From positions 1 to 64,000 of the forward strand of contig PIZR01000003.1 of NCBI GenBank assembly GCA_002835675.1: a DNA stretch of 64,000 nucleotides, in the 5' to 3' direction. Under the pieces are notes generated by a model that was not told where the DNA came from, made no database searches, and saw only the letters and a list, made by a program, of their open reading frames with translations. How positions within the stretch are numbered: position 1 is the stretch's first letter; every line of letters begins with the position of its first letter. The DNA comes from Bacillus sp. BA3 (GTDB lineage Bacteria; Bacillota; Bacilli; Bacillales; DSM-1321). The position numbers and the translations under genes are program-made. Positions 8,449 to 17,960 of this stretch are shown one piece after another.

Positions 8449-9126
8449 ATAGATAAAAAGGATTTTGAAAAAATCACTCTCGAATCAATCGAAAAGGCCT
8501 TTAAAACATTACAAACAATTAAAGGAAGCCTATCGGAAAGAGGCTGGTTTCCGGCAACCAGCGGGAACCTGTCCATTCGTGTAAAAAACTCTTCGTTAGA
8601 GCTTGATCAACCTATTATAGCAATAACATCTAGCGGGAAAGACAAATCGATTGATACTCCAGAAGATTTTATTTTAATTGATTCGCATGGGAATCTTGTG
8701 TTTCCTACCAACTTAAAACCTTCTGCCGAGACCTTGATTCATACTGCTATTTATCAATTAATCCCTAATTGTGAAGCTGTTTTCCATGTCCACACTATTT
8801 ACAATAATCTCATTTCAGATCTTTATGGCGATCAAGGAAAAGTTACCTTCACGAAACATGAAATCATTAAAGCATTTGATATTTGGAAAGAAAATGCTTC
8901 CATAACAGTTCCAATTGTAGAAAACTATGCTTCCATTCCTAAATTAGCAGAAGAAATCGGCGGAGTTATCCAACCCGGGGTACCAGGTGTATTAATCCGC
9001 AACCATGGAATCTATGTATGGGGAGATAGTGAATTTACTGCTAAGCGTCATTTAGAGGCATTTGAATTTCTATTTGAATATCAAATTAAAATGTTTTTTC
9101 TGAAAAAATTCAACCAAACTTTTTAA
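8449..9126 (+). CDS. mtnB: Methylthioribulose-1-phosphate dehydratase, with apparent ATA start
   Basis: A class II aldolase/adducin-fold enzyme of methionine salvage. The frame reads through the whole domain: RGWFPATSGNLSIRV, SSGKDKS, LKPSAETLIH, the zinc ligands in HVHT, and VLIRNHGIYVWG. About 225 residues, as expected. No ATG, GTG or TTG exists in frame before the GTG at 8698, which lies inside the domain. The codon at the expected start, correctly spaced after GGTGAAG, is ATA (8449-8451). Either the start codon has been lost by one mutation or translation begins weakly at ATA. Sits 25 bases before mtnD. Confidence 0.75.
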   Translation: MDKKDFEKITLESIEKAFKTLQTIKGSLSERGWFPATSGNLSIRVKNSSLELDQPIIAITSSGKDKSIDTPEDFILIDSHGNLVFPTNLKPSAETLIHTAIYQLIPNCEAVFHVHTIYNNLISDLYGDQGKVTFTKHEIIKAFDIWKENASITVPIVENYASIPKLAEEIGGVIQPGVPGVLIRNHGIYVWGDSEFTAKRHLEAFEFLFEYQIKMFFLKKFNQTF

Positions 9127-9151
9127 AATTTTCAAAAAGGAGAATTTTACT

Positions 9152-9688
9152 ATGGCAACAATTCGCATGCGTACTACCAATAAAAGATTAACAGAAGAAC
9201 AAGAGGTTAAAAGATTTTTGGATGAACAAGGAGTCCTTTACGAACATTGGGATATGAAAAAATTACCCAAGCATCTTTGTGATGAATTTATACTTTCCGA
9301 CGAGAAAAAAGAAGAAATTCTTAACGTCTTTGATGCGGAAATTAAATCACTTGCAAATCGACGTGGCTATAAAGAATGGGATATTGTTGCATTATCCGAT
9401 GCCACTCCTAATTTAGACGAGCTTCTAAAGAAATTTGAACAAGTACATGTTCATACCGAAGATGAAGTTCGTGCCATCACTGCAGGAAATGGCATCTTTA
9501 CTATCAAGGGTGATTCTGGTTATTTCGACGTAGAATTATCTGCTGGAGATGTGATTTCTGTTCCCGTTAACATCCCCCACTTCTTTACTTTATTGGAAAA
9601 CCGTCAAGTAGTGGCCGTTCGTTTGTTTATTGATGCTTCCGGCTGGGTTGCCCACCATTATGATGATCCGGATTTCAAGTCGGAATAG
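9152..9688 (+). CDS. mtnD: Acireductone dioxygenase
   Basis: A 178-residue cupin that oxidises the acireductone intermediate of methionine salvage. Metal ligands are present: HVHTEDEVR supplies the HxH...E set, and the second cupin motif includes VNIPHFFTL. Ribosome site AAAAGGAG precedes ATG. Downstream partner of mtnB and the only fully intact gene on the plus strand of this cluster. With mtnE, mtnW and mtnX decayed, its substrate could form only if those steps are encoded elsewhere. Confidence 0.93.
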   Translation: MATIRMRTTNKRLTEEQEVKRFLDEQGVLYEHWDMKKLPKHLCDEFILSDEKKEEILNVFDAEIKSLANRRGYKEWDIVALSDATPNLDELLKKFEQVHVHTEDEVRAITAGNGIFTIKGDSGYFDVELSAGDVISVPVNIPHFFTLLENRQVVAVRLFIDASGWVAHHYDDPDFKSE

Positions 9689-9810
9689 AAACTGATCCAT
9701 CGATTTAATCTAACCCATCTCTGGCTGGCTGAAGTCCAATTGTTTGCCCCCTCTATGCTCTAAACGTGTAAACCCTATACGGCAAGGTTTTTTTCTTGTT
9801 CTTGAATACA

Positions 9811-9850
9811 TTAAAATCCCCCACTTCCATTAGAAGCGGGGGATTTTAAT
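9811..9850. terminator. Strong terminator after mtnD
   Basis: AAAATCCCCC and GGGGGATTTT form a 10-bp stem (a few more pairs in the loop) with A/T tracts on both sides. A weaker hairpin with a T tract lies just before it at 9768-9795. Confidence 0.85.
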
Positions 9851-9973
9851 CATTCTCGGATAATATGCTTATAGCTTGCGGCTCTTTTGTCGCTTTTAGA
9901 CAAACCTTGCAGGGGTTTCATTAACAGGGGCTAGTTATCGATTAGGGACAAAAGGTCATGTATTCCGTTTGAG

Positions 9974-10138
9974 CTATTTTCGTCCGACCATTTTCTTTAA
10001 AAACTGAACCACAGGTGACACGATGGATTCATTTACATTCGTAAGCGCATAACCGATCAGACCCAGAATTACCAAGGCCATTATTAATCCTATTATCAAT
10101 CCCGATGTTTCTCTAAGTTCTTCAAGTACAGCATCCAT
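9974..10138 (-). CDS. Small single-pass membrane protein
   Basis: A 54-residue frame behind an excellent ribosome site (GGGGAGGATAAGG before ATG). The sequence has an acidic N terminus (MDAVLEELRET), one hydrophobic helix of about 19 residues rich in Ile/Leu/Gly, and a basic C terminus (FLKKMVGRK). Topology and size recall small regulatory membrane proteins or holin-like peptides, but I do not recognise it. It converges with mtnD across the terminator at 9811-9850. Confidence 0.65.
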   Translation of the reverse strand: MDAVLEELRETSGLIIGLIMALVILGLIGYALTNVNESIVSPVVQFLKKMVGRK

Positions 10139-10139
10139 T

Positions 10140-10525
10140 CCTTATCCTCCCCGGCTTGCCTATGCACTTATTTTTGCGGTTTTTCAACGATTTTACGTCT
10201 GAAAGCTTCATTTATCGTTTTTTCTTCGAGCATTGACCGATTCTGTTAAATAAGGTTCATTATAACGCATTGGATGATTATGGTCGAGCTGCCACTTTTG
10301 AACGCATTCATTGAAGCCCTACTCACTAATAAAGGCTTTACCTCTAGGTTTCTCTTTAAATCAAAAGATAAACCTTCGTTTCATCTGGAGAAATGTAAAC
10401 CTTTTCATTTGTCCAAAACCGACAAACAAATGACAGAATTATTGTTTTTTGAGAACATTGAGAATATTGTCGAAAAACCTTAAGCTTAATTTAAGAAATA
10501 CATCTTCTTAGGGGGTGCGCTTTAT
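10140..10525. other. Upstream region of the put genes
   Basis: No convincing gene. A perfect inverted repeat TTTGTC-N7-GACAAA lies at 10408-10426, about 100 bases before putB, and is a candidate operator. A frame at 10274-10483 is low-complexity and has no ribosome site, so I do not call it. Confidence 0.4.
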
Positions 10526-11443
10526 ATGGAAGCCATTACAAGGGACTTTTTCTTATTTTTATCTAAGAATAACCTGCTTAATAATATTGCTAAAAAAAGC
10601 GGTGGGAATTTTGCTGCTGGAAAGATCATTGGGGGAACTGATTTCCAAAGTTCCATTAAATTCATTAAACAACTTAATAATAGCGGCTTGTCGGTTACAG
10701 TCGACCATCTTGGGGAATTCGTTGATTCCAAGGAAGTGACTCAGGAACGGACGGCAGAATGCATCGAAACCATCGAAATGATCAGCAGGGAAAAACTTGA
10801 TTCACAGGTTTCTCTGAAAATGACTTCTTTAGGACTTGATATCGATCATAATCTCGTGATTGAGAATATGACGAAAATCCTTGATACAGCCGAAAAACAT
10901 AAAGTCATGGTCACGATCGATATGGAAGATGAAGTTCGCTGTCAGGCAACAATCGATATCTTTAGACAGTTCAAAGAAAAATACAGCTGCATAAGTACTG
11001 TTCTACAAGCATATTTATTCCGCACAGAGAAAGATTTGGAGGACCTTGGCCAATATAAGCCATTCCTGCGTCTCGTAAAGGGTGCCTATAAGGAATCTCC
11101 AGAGGTGGCTTTTCCCGAAAAGGATGATGTAGACGAAAACTATAAAAAGTTGATTAAGCAAAGTCTTCTTAACGGAAATTATACGGCCATTGCCTCACAT
11201 GATGACAAAATCATCGAATATACAAAAGAGCTGGCCAAGAAGTTTGACATCCCTAATACCCAGTTCGAATTCCAAATGCTTTATGGCATGAGGAACAAGA
11301 CTCAATACGAATTGGTCAAGCAAGGTTACAAAATGCGCGTTTATGTACCATACGGTCTGGATTGGTATGGATACTTCATGAGAAGGCTTGCAGAAAGGCC
11401 ATCCAATATTGCCTTTGCCTTCAAAGGGATGGTCAGAAGCTAA
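10526..11443 (+). CDS. putB: Proline dehydrogenase
   Basis: A 305-residue monofunctional FAD enzyme with a TIM-barrel fold that oxidises proline to pyrroline-5-carboxylate. Late motifs are diagnostic: FLRLVKGAYKE, then MRVYVPYGLDWYGYFMRRLAERPSN, which holds the substrate-binding Arg pair. AGGGGGTG precedes ATG. First gene of the put cluster, followed after 57 bases by the P5C dehydrogenase, so proline is taken to glutamate. The symbol follows B. subtilis putB/putC/putP usage. Confidence 0.93.
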   Translation: MEAITRDFFLFLSKNNLLNNIAKKSGGNFAAGKIIGGTDFQSSIKFIKQLNNSGLSVTVDHLGEFVDSKEVTQERTAECIETIEMISREKLDSQVSLKMTSLGLDIDHNLVIENMTKILDTAEKHKVMVTIDMEDEVRCQATIDIFRQFKEKYSCISTVLQAYLFRTEKDLEDLGQYKPFLRLVKGAYKESPEVAFPEKDDVDENYKKLIKQSLLNGNYTAIASHDDKIIEYTKELAKKFDIPNTQFEFQMLYGMRNKTQYELVKQGYKMRVYVPYGLDWYGYFMRRLAERPSNIAFAFKGMVRS

Positions 11444-11500
11444 ATATACTTTCAACATTATTAATTGTTACAAAAAATCTATTAAAAGGTGTGATTATCA

Positions 11501-13042
11501 ATGATTTCATATAAACACGAACCATTTGTTGATTTTACAAACGAGGAAAACAAAAAAGCATATCAGGAAGCACTTCAAACTGTTGAGGGCTACTTAGGGC
11601 AAGACTACCCTCTTTATATCGGGGCAGAGCAAGTGACGACTGATGAGAAAATCGTTTCATATAACCCTGCAGATAAGCAAGAGGTCATCGGCCGCGTATC
11701 GAAAGCGAATAGGGATCTTGCCGAAAAAGCCATGCAAGAAGCTGTTACCGCTTTTGAAAGCTGGAAAAAAGTGAAGCCGGAAATCCGCGCTGACGTTTTA
11801 TTCAAAGCGGCTGCCATCATTCGCAGACGCAAGCATGAATTCTCTGCGTTATTGACGAAAGAAGCGGGAAAACCTTGGAATGAGGCTGATGCTGATACAG
11901 CGGAAGCAATCGATTTCCTTGAATTCTATGCTCGTCAAATGCTTACTCTTAAAGATGGTGTGCCTGTTCAAAGCCGTCCTGGAGAATTCAACCGCTATGA
12001 TTATATTCCATTAGGAGTAGGCATCATCATTTCTCCTTGGAACTTCCCATTTGCGATCATGGCAGGTACAGCTGTTGCCGCTATCGTTACTGGTAACACA
12101 ATCCTGTTGAAACCAGCTTCTACTACTCCTATCGTTGCTGCGAAATTCGTTGAAGTGATGCTTGAAGCAGGCCTTCCAGCAGGTGTGTTGAACTTCGTTC
12201 CAGGAAGCGGAGCAGAGGTAGGCGACTACCTGGTCGATCATCCTAAAACACGTTTCATCTCCTTCACAGGTTCACGTGATGTAGGTCTGCGCATTTACAA
12301 ACGTGCTTCAGAAGTGAACGAAGGCCAAATTTGGCTGAAGCGTGTCATCGCTGAAATGGGCGGAAAAGATACAATCGTCGTCGACAAAGAGGCAGATCTT
12401 GAATTGGCTGCTCAATCGATCGTTAAATCTGCATTTGGCTTCTCTGGACAAAAATGTTCTGCTTGTTCCCGTGCTGTCATCGTCGAAGATGTATATGATC
12501 AAGTTTTAGCTCGCGCTGTTGAATTAACAAAACAACTTACAGTTGGTAATCCTGTAGAAAATCACTTCATGGGACCGGTTATCGACCAAGCGGCTTTTGA
12601 CAAAATCATGAGCTACATTGAAATCGGGAACCAAGAAGGACGCATTCTGACTGGCGGAGAAGGAGATAGCTCTAAAGGCTACTTCGTTCAACCGACAATC
12701 GTTGCTGATGTCGATCCGCAAGCCCGCTTGATGCAAGAAGAGATCTTCGGACCAGTCGTTGCCTTCACAAAAGCCAAGGACTTTAACGAAGCACTTGAGA
12801 TTGCCAATAACACTGAATATGGTTTGACTGGGGCTGTCATTACGACAAATCGCCTTAACATGGAAAAAGCACGCGAAGAATTCCATGTGGGGAACTTGTA
12901 TTTCAACCGCGGCTGTACTGGTGCAATCGTAGGTTATCAGCCATTCGGCGGGTTCAACATGTCAGGAACTGATTCCAAGGCAGGCGGACCGGACTACTTG
13001 CAGCTTCATATGCAAGCAAAAACAACATCCGAAACATTCTGA
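11501..13042 (+). CDS. putC: 1-pyrroline-5-carboxylate dehydrogenase
   Basis: A 513-residue aldehyde dehydrogenase. Motifs: [21 protein letters not shown] (cofactor binding), [14 protein letters not shown], catalytic Glu in IAEMGGKD and catalytic Cys in [14 protein letters not shown]. The C-terminal [23 protein letters not shown] signature and the length are those of the RocA/PutC type. It completes proline-to-glutamate conversion after putB. A hairpin without a T tract follows at 13086-13119, before putP. Confidence 0.93.
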   Translation: MISYKHEPFVDFTNEENKKAYQEALQTVEGYLGQDYPLYIGAEQVTTDEKIVSYNPADKQEVIGRVSKANRDLAEKAMQEAVTAFESWKKVKPEIRADVLFKAAAIIRRRKHEFSALLTKEAGKPWNEADADTAEAIDFLEFYARQMLTLKDGVPVQSRPGEFNRYDYIPLGVGIIISPWNFPFAIMAGTAVAAIVTGNTILLKPASTTPIVAAKFVEVMLEAGLPAGVLNFVPGSGAEVGDYLVDHPKTRFISFTGSRDVGLRIYKRASEVNEGQIWLKRVIAEMGGKDTIVVDKEADLELAAQSIVKSAFGFSGQKCSACSRAVIVEDVYDQVLARAVELTKQLTVGNPVENHFMGPVIDQAAFDKIMSYIEIGNQEGRILTGGEGDSSKGYFVQPTIVADVDPQARLMQEEIFGPVVAFTKAKDFNEALEIANNTEYGLTGAVITTNRLNMEKAREEFHVGNLYFNRGCTGAIVGYQPFGGFNMSGTDSKAGGPDYLQLHMQAKTTSETF

Positions 13043-13085
13043 TAATGTTCCATTGAGCTATTTGAAGATGATTTGAAACCCCTAT

Positions 13086-13119
13086 GGTTTTCGTATCTTT
13101 CATTCTGGATACGGAAACC
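13086..13119 (+). other. Intercistronic hairpin, putC-putP
   Basis: GGTTTTCGTATC and GATACGGAAACC form a 12-bp stem with one G-T pair. No T tract follows, so it looks like an mRNA stability or processing element rather than a terminator. Confidence 0.55.
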
Positions 13120-13208
13120 AAAATGAAGTTAAATGGAGGAAGTGACAAATAGGTTGCTTCCTCTTTTAAAACAAAAAATTATATATTTCATCACGAAGGG
13201 AGTCTTTT

Positions 13209-14678
13209 ATGGATTACGCATTAATAATTTCGATCAGCATTTACATGGCAGGCATGCTTCTCATCGGTTACTTCGCTTACAAAAGGACTTCCAATTTAAA
13301 TGATTATATGCTGGGCGACCGGGGTCTTGGACCTGCCGTCACTGCATTAAGCGCCGGTGCCGCTGATATGAGCGGTTGGCTTTTAATGGGTATGCCTGGT
13401 GCCATGTTCGCAACAGGACTAAGTTCAATCTGGATTGTAATCGGTCTCACATTAGGAGCCTATATGAACTGGCTGTATGTTGCACCTAGATTGAGAACCT
13501 ATACGGAAGTCGCCAATAACTCGATTACGATCCCCGCTTTCCTGGAAAATCGTTTTGGCGAGGGCTCACAGATCTTAAGGCTCATTTCGGCTTTGGTTAT
13601 CCTCGTATTCTTTACCTTTTACGTTTCTTCCGGAATGGTATCCGGCGGAGTCTTATTCCAAAGTACATTTGGCCTTGATTACCATACAGGTCTATGGATC
13701 TTAACAGGCGTCACCGTTGCCTATACATTATTTGGTGGATTCCTGGCAGTAAGCTGGACAGACTTTGTTCAAGGGATCATCATGGTTGTCGCCTTGGTTC
13801 TTGTACCGATCGTCACCCTTTTCCATGTTGGCGGTTTCGGTCCTGCGATTGACACGCCACGTTCCATTGATCCAGCTCTATTGAATATTTTCACGGGGAC
13901 GAGCTTTTTAGGAGTCATCTCATTATTTGCTTGGGGACTGGGTTACTTCGGGCAGCCGCATATCATTGTCCGCTTTATGGCGATCAGTTCTATTAAAGAG
14001 ATCAAGAAAGCCCGTACTATCGGGATGGGCTGGATGATTTTCTCGAGTATCGGTGCCATGCTGACTGGATTCATCGGTATCACGTATTTCCATAAGAACA
14101 ACCTGAAGTTAGCTGATCCTGAAACGATTTTCATAGAGTTAGGGGAAATACTATTCCACCCGCTTATCACTGGTTTCTTGATTTCCGCAATACTGGCAGC
14201 CATCATGAGCACGATTTCTTCGCAGCTTTTGGTTACGGCCAGCTCTTTAACGGAGGATATGTACAAAACCTTCTTCCGTCGTTCCGCTTCAGATAAAGAG
14301 CTTGTTTTCCTGGGCAGACTTTCCGTACTGACCATATCCGTCATAGCGCTCATTCTCTCTTGGGAACAGAATGACACGATCCTTGGACTTGTGGGCTATG
14401 CATGGGCTGGATTTGGTTCTTCATTCGGTCCATTGGTCATACTGAGCCTCTGCTGGAAGCGAATGACAAGATGGGGCGCTTTAGCTGGGATGATCGTTGG
14501 TGCCGGGACTGTAATTTTCTGGTCGAAGGCAGGATTATCCGATACGCTTTATGAAATGATTCCTGGTTTTGGCGCAAGCTTGATTGCCATCATCGTGGTC
14601 AGTCTTCTAACAGCGAAACCATCAAAAGAAGTAGAAGAGAAATTCGAAGAATTTGAAAAAACTTTAAAACAAAAATAA
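13209..14678 (+). CDS. putP: Sodium/proline symporter
   Basis: A 489-residue SSS-family transporter with about 13 membrane helices. The N-terminal helix is followed by the family pattern YMLGDRGLGPAVTALSAGAADMSGW; later come GFLAVSWTDFVQG and FGQPHIIVRFMAI, all typical of PutP. It imports proline with Na+ for the enzymes upstream. Ribosome site GAAGGGAG. Ends at a strong terminator; the regulator follows on the same strand. Confidence 0.95.
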   Translation: MDYALIISISIYMAGMLLIGYFAYKRTSNLNDYMLGDRGLGPAVTALSAGAADMSGWLLMGMPGAMFATGLSSIWIVIGLTLGAYMNWLYVAPRLRTYTEVANNSITIPAFLENRFGEGSQILRLISALVILVFFTFYVSSGMVSGGVLFQSTFGLDYHTGLWILTGVTVAYTLFGGFLAVSWTDFVQGIIMVVALVLVPIVTLFHVGGFGPAIDTPRSIDPALLNIFTGTSFLGVISLFAWGLGYFGQPHIIVRFMAISSIKEIKKARTIGMGWMIFSSIGAMLTGFIGITYFHKNNLKLADPETIFIELGEILFHPLITGFLISAILAAIMSTISSQLLVTASSLTEDMYKTFFRRSASDKELVFLGRLSVLTISVIALILSWEQNDTILGLVGYAWAGFGSSFGPLVILSLCWKRMTRWGALAGMIVGAGTVIFWSKAGLSDTLYEMIPGFGASLIAIIVVSLLTAKPSKEVEEKFEEFEKTLKQK

Positions 14679-14686
14679 AACTCCTA

Positions 14687-14727
14687 AAAGGAACGGTATT
14701 TTTCATATACCGTTCCTTCTTTTTTCT
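14687..14727 (+). terminator. Terminator after putP
   Basis: AAGGAACGGTAT and ATACCGTTCCTT form a 12-bp stem followed by a T-rich run. Confidence 0.93.
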
Positions 14728-14807
14728 TCCCCCTATACACATCATCCGTTTAAAAGTATTATTAAACTAAGTTGTCATATACTTCAAAAAATAACAGGGG
14801 GCCATAT

Positions 14808-16028
14808 ATGTCATTAGAAAAAATTCTGACTATCACAAACATCAACGATATAACGGATATGGTCAGCACTTATTTAAAAAAACCAGTCGTCATCGAAAAT
14901 GACCAATTTTTATTGCTGGCATATAGTTCATATTATATCGAACACTTCGACCAAGCCAATCGGCAAACCATCTTCACAAAGCATTGGCCGATTCCAATTC
15001 TGGAAAAATTCATGGATGAGGGCATTGTCGAACAGCTTAAAACCGTGGAGCATCCATTTAGGGTGAAACAAATGGAGGAAATCGGTTTAAATCAAAGAGT
15101 CGTTGTAAGCGCCGTTCACAAAGGACAGGTCTTCGGATTCATTTGGGTCCAAGAAACGGAAATGATGACTGAATCCGATTTAGAATTTTTACATGAAGTT
15201 TCCCATCATATCGGCAAGCTCCTTTATCAGAAAAAACAGATAAACATGAAAAAAGATGAAGAAAAAAATGAATTTTATCAAAAGGTCATTGACGAAGTCT
15301 ATCAAACGGAAAATCAAATAAAATGGGAAGCCGCCAATATGAGTCTTCTCATTCCGGAAACTTTCCTTGTCAATGTCTTTACAATCGCTCAATCCGATGC
15401 GGAACATTTCGATGAATTAGCTGATACTGTAAGTCTATTCGCCAATGCATTAAATCATTTTACCCATGTATTCACAAACCAATTGAAGATCATCGTTTTG
15501 ATTGGCAGCAACGGAAAAGGGAAAGACCTGCTTACCGATAGCGCCAATGATTTAACGAACACCGTTCTTTCCCAATTCAATGACAAAAAGGTATTCCCGG
15601 GAATCGGAAATGAGTATTCTTCGATTCTTCAATTAAGAAAATCCTATCTCGAAGCCTTGGAAGTGATCAACGCAGCCAAGTTCATCGGTGAACCTGAACA
15701 GCTTCCCTTCCAATATAGTAAGCTTGGGATTTTCCGTTACCTCGAAATGATCTCCAACCATCATGCTAAAACGAATTATATCAATACGGATTTAGAGCTT
15801 CTTCAAAAGAAGGACCAGGAAAGCCAGACCAAACTTCTTCAAACACTGGAAATATATCTGTTGAACAATTGCCGGATCAAACCGACAGCTGAACAGCTAT
15901 ATATTCATACCAACACATTGAAATATAGATTGAATCAAATAACCGATCTCACCTCCATCGATTTTGATGACTTTCATTCGAGAATGCAGCTATACATCGA
16001 TTTACAGCTTATAAAGCAGAGATCTTAA
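14808..16028 (+). CDS. putR: PucR-family regulator of proline use
   Basis: A 406-residue regulator: an N-terminal sensory region (about 1-150), a middle GGDEF-like/CdaR segment, and a C-terminal PucR HTH (about 345-400) containing NCRIKPTAEQLYIHTNTLKYRLNQI. In B. subtilis a protein of this family activates putBCP in response to proline; the location directly after putP supports the same role, which is inference. Start ATG 14808 follows CAGGGGG; the frame is open from TTG 14772 without a site. Confidence 0.85.
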   Translation: MSLEKILTITNINDITDMVSTYLKKPVVIENDQFLLLAYSSYYIEHFDQANRQTIFTKHWPIPILEKFMDEGIVEQLKTVEHPFRVKQMEEIGLNQRVVVSAVHKGQVFGFIWVQETEMMTESDLEFLHEVSHHIGKLLYQKKQINMKKDEEKNEFYQKVIDEVYQTENQIKWEAANMSLLIPETFLVNVFTIAQSDAEHFDELADTVSLFANALNHFTHVFTNQLKIIVLIGSNGKGKDLLTDSANDLTNTVLSQFNDKKVFPGIGNEYSSILQLRKSYLEALEVINAAKFIGEPEQLPFQYSKLGIFRYLEMISNHHAKTNYINTDLELLQKKDQESQTKLLQTLEIYLLNNCRIKPTAEQLYIHTNTLKYRLNQITDLTSIDFDDFHSRMQLYIDLQLIKQRS

Positions 16029-16068
16029 AGAGCATCGCCAATTTTGGGTTCGGGAGATTAAATAAACT

Positions 16069-16114
16069 AAGGAGAGAAGAAACGCGGCTAGGTCTGCCGT
16101 ATTCTTCTCTCCTT
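16069..16114 (+). terminator. Large hairpin after putR
   Basis: AAGGAGAGAAGAA and TTCTTCTCTCCTT form a perfect 13-bp stem enclosing a smaller CGGC/GCCG stem. The flank is only weakly T-rich, so termination may depend on the next hairpin. Confidence 0.6.
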
Positions 16115-16227
16115 ATACAATTGTAAACTAAATTACCTCAAAAAATTGCAAACATAACCAGTGAAGTCATCGGCCATGATGTGCTAATTACGGAATGGAA
16201 TCCCCCCCTAGTTATCGCAAAACTACA

Positions 16228-16263
16228 AAAAACCAGCTCTCAATTTACTGAGCTGGTTTTTCA
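16228..16263. terminator. Bidirectional terminator
   Basis: AAAAACCAGCTC and GAGCTGGTTTTT form a 12-bp stem between the convergent putR and symporter genes, with A and T tracts on either side. Confidence 0.9.
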
Positions 16264-16303
16264 TGTTTCTTCTTATATTAAATTAATTTAATGGGATTTT
16301 CCT

Positions 16304-17758
16304 TCAAGAAACATTTTCCTTGTCACCGGTGTATTCATGCTCCCAAAAATCGGCGTTTTTTATGCCTAAAGCTTTTGGATTGAAAACCGGATCGACCCCT
16401 GCCTTCTTTTGCTTTTCGTAATCCTTTAACGTAATGAGCGCCGGTTTAGCAAGAATTAAAATGGCAATGACATTAAGCCATACCATAATGCCTAAACCCG
16501 CATCCCCTAATGCCCAAGCCAGCTCTGCCGTACGCACAGAGCCGTAAAAACTGGCCGCCAGGATAATGAGTTTCAAGGCGAACATGGCCAATTTACCATT
16601 CCGGTTGCGCATTAAATAAGCGATATTGGTTTCAGCAATATAATAGTAGGCCATGATCGTCGTAAAGGCGAAAAAGAAAAGGGCGATTGCAACAAAGCCA
16701 GCACCAAAACCTGGGATTACGCTATCGATTGCAGCTTGTGTATAACCTGGACCAGGTGTTAAATCTCCCAAATTATTGACGATATATGAACCATTTTCCG
16801 CTTGTGTATTATACATGCCTGTAAATAAAATCATGAACGCCGTAGCGGAACAAACGAACAATGTGTCGATATAAACCGAGAACGCTTGGACAAGACCCTG
16901 CTTTGCCGGATGTGATACTTCAGCCGCAGCCGCCGGATGAGCGCCTGTCCCTTGGCCGGCCTCATTCGAATAAACGCCGCGTTTCACTCCCCAAGCAATC
17001 GCCATCCCGATTAACCCGCCAAATGCAGAATCCAACCCGAAGGCACTTCTGAATATCAAAGAGATGACTCCTGGTAATTCAGTGATATTCAATAGGACAA
17101 TGACAACAGATAGCAATATATAACCAAGGGCCATGAAAGGCACGATTAAGGTTGCAGCATTAGCTATCCGTTTTACACCGCCGAATATAATGAAGCCCAG
17201 TAAAAGGACGATTGCCAAACCAGTGAACACCGGTTTGATGCCAAATGCATTTTCCACCCCGGCGGCAATCGAATTGGATTGAACACCTGGCATAAGGATG
17301 GCCATGGCTATAAGGGCTGCAAATGCAAAAAGAACAGCAAACCACTTCCACCCGATCCCTTTTTCAATATAATAAGCAGGACCTCCCCGATATTGCCCAT
17401 CCTGTTTGACTTTATAAATTTGAGCTAAAGTGGATTCCACAAATGCACTGGCCGCTCCTATGAAGGCGATGGCCCACATCCAGAAAACGGCACCCGGACC
17501 ACCAAAGGCGATAGCCGTGGCCACTCCTGCAATATTACCTGTACCGACCCGCCCTGAAAGAGCTATGGATAAAGCTTGGAATGAGGAAACCCCCGCTTCC
17601 GAACTTTTCCCTTGGAACATCAAAACGACCATTTCCTTTATATGCCTTACTTGCAGAAACCGGGTTAAAATAGAGAATAATAAGCCTACTCCCAATAAAA
17701 TATAAATGACTGGTGCACTCCATAAAACCCCATTTAAATCCGTAATAAAATCTGACAA
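16304..17758 (-). CDS. alsT: Alanine/glycine:cation symporter (AgcS family)
   Basis: A 484-residue membrane protein with about ten or eleven helices. Family signatures visible are GVGLLFSILTRFLQVRHI near the N terminus, ALSGRVGTGNIAGVATAI, and GVKRGVYSNEAGQGTGAHPAAAAE in the middle. It carries alanine, glycine or possibly glutamine with Na+ or H+. The likely start is TTG 17758 after GGGGGAG; there is no ATG at this position. The gene symbol follows B. subtilis AlsT and is a similarity call. Confidence 0.9.
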   Translation of the reverse strand: MSDFITDLNGVLWSAPVIYILLGVGLLFSILTRFLQVRHIKEMVVLMFQGKSSEAGVSSFQALSIALSGRVGTGNIAGVATAIAFGGPGAVFWMWAIAFIGAASAFVESTLAQIYKVKQDGQYRGGPAYYIEKGIGWKWFAVLFAFAALIAMAILMPGVQSNSIAAGVENAFGIKPVFTGLAIVLLLGFIIFGGVKRIANAATLIVPFMALGYILLSVVIVLLNITELPGVISLIFRSAFGLDSAFGGLIGMAIAWGVKRGVYSNEAGQGTGAHPAAAAEVSHPAKQGLVQAFSVYIDTLFVCSATAFMILFTGMYNTQAENGSYIVNNLGDLTPGPGYTQAAIDSVIPGFGAGFVAIALFFFAFTTIMAYYYIAETNIAYLMRNRNGKLAMFALKLIILAASFYGSVRTAELAWALGDAGLGIMVWLNVIAILILAKPALITLKDYEKQKKAGVDPVFNPKALGIKNADFWEHEYTGDKENVS

Positions 17759-17805
17759 TCAAGCTCCCCCTTTATATTTTAAAAATTCTGATTTATCTTT
17801 TGATG

Positions 17806-17834
17806 ATTATATTTCATCTTGATGGATTACACAA
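17806..17834 (-). promoter_or_regulatory. Promoter of the symporter gene
   Basis: On the minus strand TTGTGT and TATAAT are separated by 17 bases, with the -10 about 50 bases before the start codon. Confidence 0.6.
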
Positions 17835-17911
17835 TAGTTTTTGCGTTAGGAAACCTCACATGAATATTTTTATTTTTCCACTTGCAAATACCCCGATAAT
17901 CACATCCCGAA

Positions 17912-17945
17912 TTCAAAAAACGCCAGCGATTCCGCCGGCGTCATG
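17912..17945 (-). terminator. Terminator after glpD
   Basis: On the minus strand ACGCCGGC and GCTGGCGT form an 8-bp stem followed by six T residues, just after the glpD stop codon. Confidence 0.85.
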
Positions 17946-17960
17946 TTTTTTGCATATAGG

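Noticed and set aside
8698..9126. MtnB starting at GTG 8698
   Set aside because: This would remove the first 83 residues including the GWFPATSGN motif. The same frame is open and homologous back to the ATA at 8449.
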